Of a stretch of DNA of 23,666 bases, positions 6,286 through 13,902 are shown one piece after another. This stretch comes from DASUAS01 sp036271015 (GTDB lineage Bacteria > Actinomycetota > Acidimicrobiia > IMCC26256 > DASPTH01). The position numbers and the translations under genes are program-made. The DNA lies in contig DATBBL010000042.1 in assembly GCA_036271015.1 (NCBI GenBank), positions 1-23,666 of the forward strand, written 5' to 3'. Below the pieces are notes generated by a model that saw only the letters and a program-made list of their open reading frames with translations, had not been told where the DNA came from and did no database searches. Each line of letters starts with the position of its first letter. The stretch's first letter is position 1.

Positions 6286-7844
6286 GCGCGATTTCCTACC
6301 GCAACGTGTCGTTCGCCTATCCCGATGCGGCGCACGCCGCGCTGCGCGAGGTCGACCTCGACGTCGCGCCCGCGGAGTTGCTCCTCGTGGTCGGCGCGTC
6401 GGGCTCGGGGAAGAGCACGCTGCTGCGCGCCGCGAACGGCCTCGTGCCGCACGCGAGCGGAGGGCGGTTCGGCGGCGACGTCGAGGTGTTCGGTCGCTCG
6501 ACCCGGTCACACCATCCCCGCGAGCTGGCCGACGTCGTCGGCTTCGTCGCCCAGGACCCGGAATCGCAGTTCGTCGTCGACCACGTCGAGCGCGACCTCG
6601 CCTTCGTGCTCGAGAACCTCGGCTTCTCCCAGGAGGCGATGCGCCGGCGAGTCGAGGAGGTGCTCGACGCGCTCGGCATCGCGCACCTGCGCGACCGCGA
6701 CCCGGCGACCCTGTCGGGCGGTGAGCGGCAACGGTGCGTGATCGCCGGCGCGCTCGCCGCCGGGCCGCAGGCGCTGGTGCTCGACGAGCCGACGTCGCAG
6801 CTCGACCCGCAGGGTGCCGACGACGTGCTGGCCGCACTCGTGCGGCTCAACCACGACCTCGGCACCACCGTGGTGCTGGCCGAGCACCGGCTGGAGCGCG
6901 CCGCCCCGCTCGCAGACCGGGCGGTCCTGGTCGACGGCGGCCGGGTCGGCCGGCCCGAGACCGTCGACGCCGTGCTGGCTGACTACCCGGGCGCGCCGAC
7001 CGTGACCCGCCTCGGACGAGCGCTCGGTTGGACGCCCCTGCCGTTGACCGTGCGCGACGCCCGGGGCCTCGCGGTTCACCAGCCGGTCGACCTCCCACCA
7101 CCGGCGGAACCTCGCGCAGGTGCGCCGGGCGAGACGTTGGTGACGGCGCGCGACCTGCGCGTCGTCCTCGGCGGCCATCGCGCGGTGCGCCGGGTCGACC
7201 TCGAGCTGCATGCGGGCGACGTCATCGCGTTGTTCGGCCGCAACGGCGCGGGCAAGACCACCCTCCTGCGCGCGCTCGCCGATCTCGTGTCGCCGACCGC
7301 GGGCGTGGTGGACCGGCGAGTTCGCGTCGCGTACGTGCCGCAGAACCCGAACACCATGCTGTTCTCCCCCACCGTGCGGCGCGAGCTGGAGGAGACCCAA
7401 CGGCTGCTCGGACGAGTCGACACCGAGGCGGTCGAGCACTGGCTCGACGCCCTCCATCTGAGCGACCTCGCCGACGAGCATCCCCGCAGCCTCTCGGGCG
7501 GGGAGCGTCAGCGGGTGGCGATCGCCGCGGTGGCGGTGGGCGGCGCGCCCGTGCTGCTGCTCGACGAGCCGACGCGCGGCATGGACGCGCCATCGCGCGC
7601 GGCGCTCGAGCACGCGGTGCACCGGCACGCGGCCGGCGGCGGTGCCGTGGTGTTGGCGACGCACGACGTCGAGCTGGCGGCACGGATCGCCACCCACGCC
7701 ATCGTGCTCGGCGACGGCGAGATCGTCGCCGACGGTGACGCGCGCGTCGTGCTCGCGGGCTCGCTGTTCGCGCCGCAAGTGCTGCGCGTGCTGCCGCCGT
7801 TCCTCACCGTGGAGGAAGTCGAACGGGAGCTGGCCCGCTCGTGA
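6282..7844 (+). CDS. ecfA: ECF transporter double ATPase (fused A components)
   Basis: A 520-residue protein with two complete ABC ATPase domains in one chain, equivalent to the EcfA/EcfA' pair. Domain 1 has Walker A GASGSGKST (38-46), signature LSGGERQR and Walker B ALVLDEPTSQLD. Domain 2 has GRNGAGKTT, LSGGERQR and VLLLDEPTRGMD. It powers import together with the T and S subunits on either side. The GTG at 6282 overlaps the ecfT stop as GTGA and has GGGAGGCG just upstream; the open frame continues further upstream inside ecfT, but this start matches the family N-terminus (ISYRNVSFAYP). All catalytic motifs are intact in both halves. Confidence 0.93.
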   Translation: MSAISYRNVSFAYPDAAHAALREVDLDVAPAELLLVVGASGSGKSTLLRAANGLVPHASGGRFGGDVEVFGRSTRSHHPRELADVVGFVAQDPESQFVVDHVERDLAFVLENLGFSQEAMRRRVEEVLDALGIAHLRDRDPATLSGGERQRCVIAGALAAGPQALVLDEPTSQLDPQGADDVLAALVRLNHDLGTTVVLAEHRLERAAPLADRAVLVDGGRVGRPETVDAVLADYPGAPTVTRLGRALGWTPLPLTVRDARGLAVHQPVDLPPPAEPRAGAPGETLVTARDLRVVLGGHRAVRRVDLELHAGDVIALFGRNGAGKTTLLRALADLVSPTAGVVDRRVRVAYVPQNPNTMLFSPTVRRELEETQRLLGRVDTEAVEHWLDALHLSDLADEHPRSLSGGERQRVAIAAVAVGGAPVLLLDEPTRGMDAPSRAALEHAVHRHAAGGGAVVLATHDVELAARIATHAIVLGDGEIVADGDARVVLAGSLFAPQVLRVLPPFLTVEEVERELARS

Positions 7845-8656
7845 GCCTGGTCACCGCTCCCCCGCCCACTGGCGTCGGCGCCCACGTGCGTCCGATGGCC
7901 GTCTACTCGCTCATGGTCGCCGTCGGCGCCGCCGCGTTCCTCTACCCGTTCTGGCTCCCTGCCACCGCGCTCACCAGCCAGGCCCACAACGGTGACGCGC
8001 CGCTCATCGCGGCGGTGGTGGGCGCGCTCGTCGTAGCGGCGGTGATGCTCGAGGTCCGCCGGGGCACCATGAACGGAGCGACGATCGCGCTGCTCGGCAT
8101 GCTCGCCGCGTGCGCCGGCCTGTTGCGGCTCATCGACCTCCCGGGTGGAGGCAGCGGCATCTTCTTCCTCGTCGTGCTGGCGGGTGCCGCGTTCGGGCCC
8201 CGGTTCGGGCTCCTGCTCGGGTTGTGCGCGATGGCGGTGTCGGCCATCGTCACGGGTGGCATCGGGCCGTGGCTGCCGTTCCAGATGCTGGCCCTGGGGT
8301 GGATGGGGGCGGGCGCCGGCTTCGTCGGCCTGCTCACCGCCCGCCTCGACCCGCGCCTGGAGGTGCTCGCGCTCGCGGTGTACGGCTGGGTGTGGGGCTT
8401 CGTGTACGGGGCGATCATGAACCTGTGGTTCTGGCCGTTCGAACGCGGCGGCGCGCTCGACTGGCACCCCGGCCTCGGGCTGACCGCGACGCTGCACCGC
8501 TACTGGCAGTTCTACGTGGCGACGTCGCTCGGCTGGGACGCCGCCGCCGCGGTCACCAACGCCATCCTCATCCTGGTGACCGGCCTGGTGCTCATGCGCA
8601 CCCTCCGTCGCTTCGCCCACCGCCTCGACCCGGTCGTCGAGTTCGAGCCGGTCTGA
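7841..8656 (+). CDS. cbrT: ECF transporter S component, CbrT-like (predicted cobalamin)
   Basis: A 271-residue membrane protein with about six hydrophobic segments, encoded last in the ECF operon and overlapping the ATPase gene as GTGA. The segments GAAFGPRFGLLLGL, AMAVSAIVTGGIGPWLPFQM (about 130-149) and WMGAGAGF are typical of the actinobacterial S-component group that includes CbrT, the cobalamin-specific S protein. Substrate specificity cannot be proven from sequence alone. It is supported here by the divergent cobalamin riboswitch and the transcobalamin-like exported proteins. The C-terminus is short and cytosolic. It converges on the MDR oxidoreductase gene with only 8 bp between stops, and no classical terminator is visible. 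Confidence 0.75.
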   Translation: MSLVTAPPPTGVGAHVRPMAVYSLMVAVGAAAFLYPFWLPATALTSQAHNGDAPLIAAVVGALVVAAVMLEVRRGTMNGATIALLGMLAACAGLLRLIDLPGGGSGIFFLVVLAGAAFGPRFGLLLGLCAMAVSAIVTGGIGPWLPFQMLALGWMGAGAGFVGLLTARLDPRLEVLALAVYGWVWGFVYGAIMNLWFWPFERGGALDWHPGLGLTATLHRYWQFYVATSLGWDAAAAVTNAILILVTGLVLMRTLRRFAHRLDPVVEFEPV

Positions 8657-8664
8657 GCGGGAGC

Positions 8665-9735
8665 TCAGTCGTCCCAGAGCTTCACGACGACACGACCGAC
8701 CGTCTCGCGATTGGCCATCGCGGTGATCGCCTCGGGGATCTCCTCGAACTCCACCACCCGCCCGACGACGGCACGCACCCGGCCCGCCTCGACCAGGTCG
8801 ACCACGGTGCGCATGATCTCCGCACCCAGCCGGTCCGACGGGAGGTTCCACCCGAGGAGGCCCTTCATCATCGCCTGCCGCTCGGCGTCGGCGTAGGAGA
8901 GCATCACGCCGCAGAGCTTGAAGTTGCCCAGGGCGATCCGGCGGGGCACGAGCGACTTCTCGTCGGCGACGGTCTTGTCCGACGCGAAGCCCATCATGAG
9001 GTAGCGACCGTTGTACGCGAGCGACTTGAACGAGTCCTCCATGACCGCTTCACCGACGTTGTCGTAGACCACGTCGACGCCCCTGCCGTCGGTCTGCTGG
9101 AGGCACACGGTGGCGAACTCCTCCGAGCTGTAGTTGACGACCGTCTGCGCGCCGAGGTCACGGCACAGCTGGATCTTGTCGTCCGACCCGACGGTGGCGA
9201 TGACGTGCGCGCCCGCGTCGACCGCCAGTTGGATCGCGGCAGACCCCGCGCCGCCGGCCGCAGCGTGGATGAGCACCGTCTCCCCCGCCTGGAGCTCGGC
9301 CCGGTCGAACAGTCCGAGCCAGGCCAGGTGGAACGGGAAGAACAGCGCGGCCGCGTCCGGCAGCGGAATCGACTCCGGCATCTCGAAGGCGGAGACCGCG
9401 GGACAGATCGCGTACTCGGCGAAGCCCCCGTGGGCCTGCTGGGTGATGGCGACGACGCGCCGCCCGAGGAGGGCCTCGGTGCCCGGCCCGCACGCCGCGA
9501 CGATGCCCATCGTCTCCATGCCCGGCGAGTACGGCAGCTCCGGGCGCACCATCATGTTGCCGCCGGTGATCCGCTCGAGGTCGTTGAGGTTGAACGGGAT
9601 CCCGAGCGCTCGGACGAGCACCTCGCCGGCCGCGGGCTCGGGCACCTCGACCTCGTCGAGCTTCAGCACGTCCTTCGGCGCGCCGTACTCGTGCGTCCGC
9701 CACGCCCGCATCGTCGCCGGCAGGGTCGCGCTCAT
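8665..9735 (-). CDS. MDR-family NAD(P)H:quinone oxidoreductase-like protein
   Basis: A 356-residue cytosolic medium-chain dehydrogenase/reductase of the zinc-free quinone oxidoreductase (QOR) type. The GroES-like N-terminal domain carries PGMETMGIVAACG; the Rossmann domain has the family signature HAAAGGAGSAAIQLA, followed by GVDVVYDNVGE. No zinc-ligand cysteine pattern is seen. The substrate could be a quinone, an enone or an enoyl thioester. Its ATG at 9735 overlaps the sulfotransferase stop as ATGA, so the two are coupled and probably act on the same lipid or secondary metabolite. A longer open frame to 10422 lies inside the sulfotransferase gene and is not used. Confidence 0.88.
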   Translation of the reverse strand: MSATLPATMRAWRTHEYGAPKDVLKLDEVEVPEPAAGEVLVRALGIPFNLNDLERITGGNMMVRPELPYSPGMETMGIVAACGPGTEALLGRRVVAITQQAHGGFAEYAICPAVSAFEMPESIPLPDAAALFFPFHLAWLGLFDRAELQAGETVLIHAAAGGAGSAAIQLAVDAGAHVIATVGSDDKIQLCRDLGAQTVVNYSSEEFATVCLQQTDGRGVDVVYDNVGEAVMEDSFKSLAYNGRYLMMGFASDKTVADEKSLVPRRIALGNFKLCGVMLSYADAERQAMMKGLLGWNLPSDRLGAEIMRTVVDLVEAGRVRAVVGRVVEFEEIPEAITAMANRETVGRVVVKLWDD

Positions 9736-10925
9736 GCCGCGTCCGAGTCGCCGGCTTCGGGCTCGAGGCCGAAGCGCTCGATGTACGGCGCGAAGTCCTT
9801 GCGCACGACCGCGGGATCGACCCCGTACTCCTCCGGTCGGTAGCGGTGGATGCCGTCCTTGCCTTTCGGATGGTCGGCGATGTAGTCGCGCATCGCATCG
9901 GCTCCCGCGCTGGACATCGGCAGGTCGAGCGCGTCGTAGATCTTCTCGATCTCGGCGAACTGATCGGCGACGAAGTCGGAGAAGTACATGTCGTAGAACA
10001 CCGCGTCGGGGTAGGCGCGTGCGGCCCGTACGGCCATGGTCCGCTCCAGCATCTTCTTCAGGCGGGCGGACCAGTCCGCGGCGATCTCGTACCGATCGAC
10101 GTCGTCGCTGCCGCGCGACCGCACGAGCGCGGTGAGGCTCGCGTACGACGTGAGCGATTTCACCGGGTCGCGGTGGGTGAAGACGATCCGGGCGTCGGGG
10201 TACGTCTCGAGGAGCTGCGCGAGGCCCCACATGTGCGCGCCCGTCTTGAGCATCCAACGGTCGCCCGGCTTGTGCCACCAGAGGTGCTGCAGCTGGCGCC
10301 GGTGGAAGTCGTAGACGGCCGACCAGTCGGCTTCGTCGTCGACCCAGTCCTGGTAGCTCGGGACCCGCAGCTGGTTGTGGAACAGCGGCGTGCACATCGT
10401 CTCGCCCATCATGACGACGCACTCCTGCGAGAGGGTCGCCCCCATCGGGTGCATCGCCTTGAACATCTCCGACTGCATGTCACCGGTCGGGATGGTCGCC
10501 TGGCACGCCTCCACCCGTGGGTCGTCGTTGCCGACCGATGCTTCGGGCGGGGGCGACGGGAACATCAGCTCCCAGGTGAGCGGGGCGCGGTTCGCCGGGT
10601 CCTGGTTCAAGATGTCGTGCAGGATCGTCGTCCCGGTGCGCGGCAGGCCCACGATGAAGACGGGCCGCACGACGTCGACCTGGGCGATCTCCGGGTAGCG
10701 CTCCCGGTCGCGGACGTACTCCAAGCGGTTCCTCACGTGCAGGAGGATGCGCTCCTCCGCGATGTACCGGCCGACGTCGTTGAGACGCCCCTCGGTGTTG
10801 AGCGAATCGACGAAGCGGTCGAGGCCGTCGACGAACTCCCCCGGTCCGAGCTCGGTGAGGCCGCCCGCCCGTTCCCGGCCCTTCGCGAGCAACACGTCGC
10901 GATCGAAGTTCGTCGTCGAGGTCAT
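9732..10925 (-). CDS. sulfotransferase family protein
   Basis: A 397-residue sulfotransferase of the actinobacterial Sulfotransfer_3 type, transferring sulfate from PAPS to a hydroxyl acceptor. The 5'-phosphosulfate loop reads VFIVGLPRTGTT (about 89-100), and the 3'-phosphate motif is in RIVFTHRDPVKSLTSYASL. Mycobacterial relatives sulfate lipids and menaquinone derivatives; the acceptor here is unknown. It has a TAGGGT box 8 nt before its ATG and no Shine-Dalgarno, so it probably starts its own leaderless unit, with the coupled MDR reductase downstream. Confidence 0.88.
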   Translation of the reverse strand: MTSTTNFDRDVLLAKGRERAGGLTELGPGEFVDGLDRFVDSLNTEGRLNDVGRYIAEERILLHVRNRLEYVRDRERYPEIAQVDVVRPVFIVGLPRTGTTILHDILNQDPANRAPLTWELMFPSPPPEASVGNDDPRVEACQATIPTGDMQSEMFKAMHPMGATLSQECVVMMGETMCTPLFHNQLRVPSYQDWVDDEADWSAVYDFHRRQLQHLWWHKPGDRWMLKTGAHMWGLAQLLETYPDARIVFTHRDPVKSLTSYASLTALVRSRGSDDVDRYEIAADWSARLKKMLERTMAVRAARAYPDAVFYDMYFSDFVADQFAEIEKIYDALDLPMSSAGADAMRDYIADHPKGKDGIHRYRPEEYGVDPAVVRKDFAPYIERFGLEPEAGDSDAA

Positions 10926-10933
10926 GGCTCGCG

Positions 10934-10939
10934 ACCCTA
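10934..10939 (-). promoter_or_regulatory. -10 box TAGGGT of the sulfotransferase
   Basis: TAGGGT on the minus strand, 8 nt before the sulfotransferase ATG, consistent with a leaderless transcript. Confidence 0.5.
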
Positions 10940-10964
10940 CGGGTTCCGGCGTCGCCGCCGCCTG

Positions 10965-11138
10965 TCAACGGGTGGAGAAGAGCTCGGCCACGAACTCCTC
11001 GAGCGCGGCGCGGCCGTCCGGGGTCGTGACGTCGCCGACGAAGACCGCGGCGCGGGTGTCGGCGGACTCGAGGGCGCGGGCTGCGGCCCCCAGCCCCTCG
11101 GCGTCGGCGTCGGTGCCGACGAGCACGACCACGTTCAC
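10965..11138 (-). CDS. 57-aa hypothetical protein, coupled to MauE-like gene
   Basis: A short ORF starting at GTG 11138, which overlaps the stop of the MauE-like gene as GTGA, and ending at 10965. The peptide begins MNVVVLVGTDADAEGLG and ends EEFVAELFSTR. It reads like a beta-strand/loop/helix unit, a fragment of a Rossmann-like fold, with coding-like composition. I recognise no family. It could be a genuine small protein or the remnant of a longer gene. The coupling overlap is the main support. Confidence 0.5.
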   Translation of the reverse strand: MNVVVLVGTDADAEGLGAAARALESADTRAAVFVGDVTTPDGRAALEEFVAELFSTR

Positions 11139-11626
11139 GTGCGCACGACCAGGACCGCCGACACCGCCGCGAACGCCGCCCCGAGGAGGAGCGTGGCGAA
11201 CACCGCCGAGGGCTCCTGCAGGGTCGCGGCGCCGGTGGCGACCAGCGCGAGCACGAGGAACCACGTGTTGCGCAGCAACGACCCGATGGAGAGGTCTCGC
11301 CGGCGCGACGCGGCGCCGAAGCAGTTGCACGGACGCCGGTCGTTGGTGACCACCCGGCGCACGAGCACGACGGTGAACACGACGAACGTCGCCAGCGCGA
11401 GCCAGCTCGGCCACGCGGCGTCGACGACCAGCAGCAAGACCGCGAGGACCAGCTCGTACACCGGCAACGCCAGTGCCACCAGCACGGCCACCCAGGTGTA
11501 CCCGCCGAGCTGCTCGCGGTAGGTGTGCGCGGCTTGTCGCACCGCGAACAGCTTGCCGACACCGGAAGCGACCAGGATCAACGCGACGACGACCCGCGCC
11601 GCGAGCGCGACGTCGGTGCCGGTCAT
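11135..11626 (-). CDS. MauE-like/DoxX-type membrane protein
   Basis: A 163-residue integral membrane protein with about four hydrophobic segments. It begins ALAARVVVALILVASGVGKL, as in MauE/DoxX-family proteins, and carries the Cys pair motif CNCFGAASRR (about residue 98), typical of the MauE-like branch. MauE is needed for maturation of methylamine dehydrogenase, and the wider family is linked to thiol-disulfide or quinone redox. No methylamine genes are present, so only a general redox-membrane role can be proposed. The ATG at 11626 lies 1 nt past the flavin reductase stop, so the genes are co-transcribed. Confidence 0.8.
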   Translation of the reverse strand: MTGTDVALAARVVVALILVASGVGKLFAVRQAAHTYREQLGGYTWVAVLVALALPVYELVLAVLLLVVDAAWPSWLALATFVVFTVVLVRRVVTNDRRPCNCFGAASRRRDLSIGSLLRNTWFLVLALVATGAATLQEPSAVFATLLLGAAFAAVSAVLVVRT

Positions 11627-11627
11627 C

Positions 11628-12134
11628 TCAGGCGTCGTGCATGCGCGAGTACCCACCCCGGTAGAAGAGCAACGGCCGGGACCCTTCGCGCATGTCGAGG
11701 TCGAGCACGCGCCCGACGATGATCTTGTGGTCGCCACCCGGGTACTCGGCCTCGAACCGGCAGTCCAGGTAGGCGATGGCCTCCTCGAGCACCGGCGCGC
11801 CCGACACGCCCACCCGCCACGGGGTCTGACCGAAGCGGTCGGCACCCTTCTGGGCGAACAGGTTCGACAGCTCCTCGTGGTCCTCGCCCAGGATGTTCAC
11901 CGCGAAGGTGCCGGAGTGCTCGATGCGGGGCCACGTCGACGACGTGTGCGCGACGCAGAAGAGGATGAGGGGCGGGTCGAGCGACAGCGACGTGAACGAG
12001 TTGGCGGCCATGCCGACCGGCTCGTCGTCGTCGATGGCGGTGATGATGGTGACCCCGGTGGCGAAGTGCCCGAGCACGGAGCGGAACCGCTTGTCGTCGG
12101 GGACGAGCAGGGTCTCGCCGGATTCGTCGGGCAC
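11628..12134 (-). CDS. flavin reductase-like (FMN-binding split barrel) protein
   Basis: A 168-residue flavin reductase domain protein of the HpaC/NtaB type, which supplies reduced FMN or FAD to a partner monooxygenase. Typical segments are FRSVLGHFATGVTIITA, GMAANSFTSLSLDPPLILFC, FAVNILGEDHEELSNLFA and HKIIVGRVLDLD. No two-component monooxygenase is in the window, so the partner is unknown. The GTG start at 12134 is preceded by GAGGAGC, 14 bp after the MBL-fold gene, so it belongs to that operon. Confidence 0.9.
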   Translation of the reverse strand: MPDESGETLLVPDDKRFRSVLGHFATGVTIITAIDDDEPVGMAANSFTSLSLDPPLILFCVAHTSSTWPRIEHSGTFAVNILGEDHEELSNLFAQKGADRFGQTPWRVGVSGAPVLEEAIAYLDCRFEAEYPGGDHKIIVGRVLDLDMREGSRPLLFYRGGYSRMHDA

Positions 12135-12148
12135 GCGTGCTCCTCGGT

Positions 12149-13027
12149 TCAGCGGTCGGACGGCCGGAGGTCGTGGCGCAGGCCGTCGGCGGCCGCGAAC
12201 ACCTCGGGCCCGTTCATGCGCGCCGACAGCTCACGGGCGTCGCGCAGGATCGTGTCGAGGCGGTCGTCGCCGTGCGTCGGGCAGTGGTGGAACAGCGCCA
12301 GCTCGTGGGCGCCGGCCTCCTTGGCGACGAGCAGGGCGTACTCGATCGTGCAGTGCCCCCACGAGCGCTTCAGCTCGTACTCGTCGGCGGTGTGCTGCGC
12401 GTCGTGGATCAGCAGGTCGACGCCGTCGCAGAGCTCGAGCACGTCCTCGGGGACGAAGTCGTCGGGGTCATCGGGCACCGTCCCGGGCCCGTGGTCGGAC
12501 AGGTACGCCACCGACACCCCCTCGGTCTCGACCCGGAAGCCGAGCGTGGGGTCGGTGTGGCGCACCCAGCGCGACCGCACCTTCGCCCCGTTCACCGCGA
12601 AGTCGTCGTTCGCCACCGCTTCGAACGCCACCTCGCCCCGCATCTCCTCGGGGGTGATGGGGAAGTACGGCGGGCTCATCACCGAGCGGAACACGCGGTC
12701 GAGCGGGCCCGCGGCCTGGTGCGGACCGATCACGGTGACCACCCCGCCACCGCCGGCGAGCGGCGCGAAGAAGGGGAGGCCCTGGATGTGGTCCCAATGC
12801 AGATGGCTGAGGAGCACGGTGGCGCGGTAGCCATCCACCCGGCCCTCGGCCGCGAGCTCGTCGCCGTAGTTCCGCAGCCCGGTGCCGAGGTCGAAGATGA
12901 CGGGTTCGTGACCCTCGCTCACGACTTCGACGCACGAGGTGTTGCCCCCGTACCGCTCGAACTGGTGGCCGTCACACGGCGTCGATCCGCGTACCCCCCA
13001 GAAATTCACCTGCGTCGCGATGGACAC
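12149..13027 (-). CDS. metallo-beta-lactamase-fold hydrolase
   Basis: A 292-residue MBL-fold protein. The zinc-binding motif HLHWDH is at residues 75-80, with further ligands in HTDP, HDAQHT and the C-terminal HHCPTHGDD. The N-terminus VNFWGVRGSTPC is typical of a subgroup related to RNase Z/phosphodiesterase-like hydrolases, often annotated near cyclic-nucleotide phosphodiesterases. The substrate is unknown. The GTG at 13027 has no Shine-Dalgarno but has TAACCT 7 nt upstream, suggesting a leaderless transcript that reads on into flavin reductase and MauE-like genes. Confidence 0.88.
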   Translation of the reverse strand: MSIATQVNFWGVRGSTPCDGHQFERYGGNTSCVEVVSEGHEPVIFDLGTGLRNYGDELAAEGRVDGYRATVLLSHLHWDHIQGLPFFAPLAGGGGVVTVIGPHQAAGPLDRVFRSVMSPPYFPITPEEMRGEVAFEAVANDDFAVNGAKVRSRWVRHTDPTLGFRVETEGVSVAYLSDHGPGTVPDDPDDFVPEDVLELCDGVDLLIHDAQHTADEYELKRSWGHCTIEYALLVAKEAGAHELALFHHCPTHGDDRLDTILRDARELSARMNGPEVFAAADGLRHDLRPSDR

Positions 13028-13034
13028 AGCACCG

Positions 13035-13040
13035 AGGTTA
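13035..13040 (-). promoter_or_regulatory. -10 box TAACCT of the MBL-fold operon
   Basis: TAACCT on the minus strand, exactly 7 nt before the GTG start of the MBL-fold gene, in the 29-bp gap after the ABC permease gene. Confidence 0.5.
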
Positions 13041-13056
13041 CCCGGTCACCCCTGAT

Positions 13057-13902
13057 TCAACTCAGGACGCGGCGCTTGAACCCATTGATCCCGAGCCATG
13101 TGAACAGCGCGGAGAACCCGATGAGCGCGGCATAGATCGCCCACAAGCTCATGTGCGGCGCGTTGGTCAGCGCGGCGCGGAAGCCTTCGCACATGTAGAC
13201 CAACGGGTTCACGAGCACGAACACCTGGAGCCAGCGGATGGGCTCCAACGACGACCACGAGTAGTACACGCAGCCGAGGAAGGTGAGCGGGATGACGATG
13301 ATCCCGAACAGCAGCGGCACCGTGCGGGGGTCGAAGCGGGTGCCGAAGGTGAGGCCGAGGGCGCCGCACATGTAGCACGCGAGGGGTGTGAGCGTGAGCA
13401 GCACCCACCAGTTGACGTCGAGGTGGACGGGCGTGGCCGGCACCACCGCCGCGATCGGGAACACGAGGAGGGCCGAGAACAGACCGCTCAGCGCGCCCCA
13501 GATGGCCTTCTGGATCGCGACCAGGGCGACCGGCATCGGCGCGAGCACGCGGTCCTCGATCTCACGCGTGTAGCCGAACTCCTGCACCATCGGCAGCGAG
13601 ACCGACTGGATGCCCTGCATCAGGATCGCGATCCCGACGACGCCGGCCACCAGGAGGGTCGAAAACCCGCTCGCGGCCTCACCGCCGCCGACGCCCTGCC
13701 CGATCTTCGGGAACACGTAGGTGAACACGAACACCAGCAGGAAGGGCTGCAGGATCGTGCGGGGGATGAATTCCTTGAGCGTCTTGCGCAGCACCACGAG
13801 GTCGCGCAGGAGCAGCGCCCGGAACGCGATCCGCGCCGCCGACATCGGCTTGCGCGTCGGTGCGAGCGTGGTCGGTGCGCCGGGGATCGTGACGGCAGTC
13901 AT
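13057..13902 (-). CDS. ABC-2 type transporter permease (DrrB-like)
   Basis: A 281-residue integral membrane permease of the ABC-2 family. It has a cytosolic N-terminus (ALLLRDLVVLRKTLKEF), about six transmembrane segments, and the family region FGYTREIEDRVLAPMPVALVA, which precedes the membrane core. It pairs with the upstream ATPase as an exporter of drugs, polyketide-like compounds or lipids; the substrate is not evident. The ATG at 13902 overlaps the ATPase stop as ATGA. Confidence 0.9.
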   Translation of the reverse strand: MTAVTIPGAPTTLAPTRKPMSAARIAFRALLLRDLVVLRKTLKEFIPRTILQPFLLVFVFTYVFPKIGQGVGGGEAASGFSTLLVAGVVGIAILMQGIQSVSLPMVQEFGYTREIEDRVLAPMPVALVAIQKAIWGALSGLFSALLVFPIAAVVPATPVHLDVNWWVLLTLTPLACYMCGALGLTFGTRFDPRTVPLLFGIIVIPLTFLGCVYYSWSSLEPIRWLQVFVLVNPLVYMCEGFRAALTNAPHMSLWAIYAALIGFSALFTWLGINGFKRRVLS

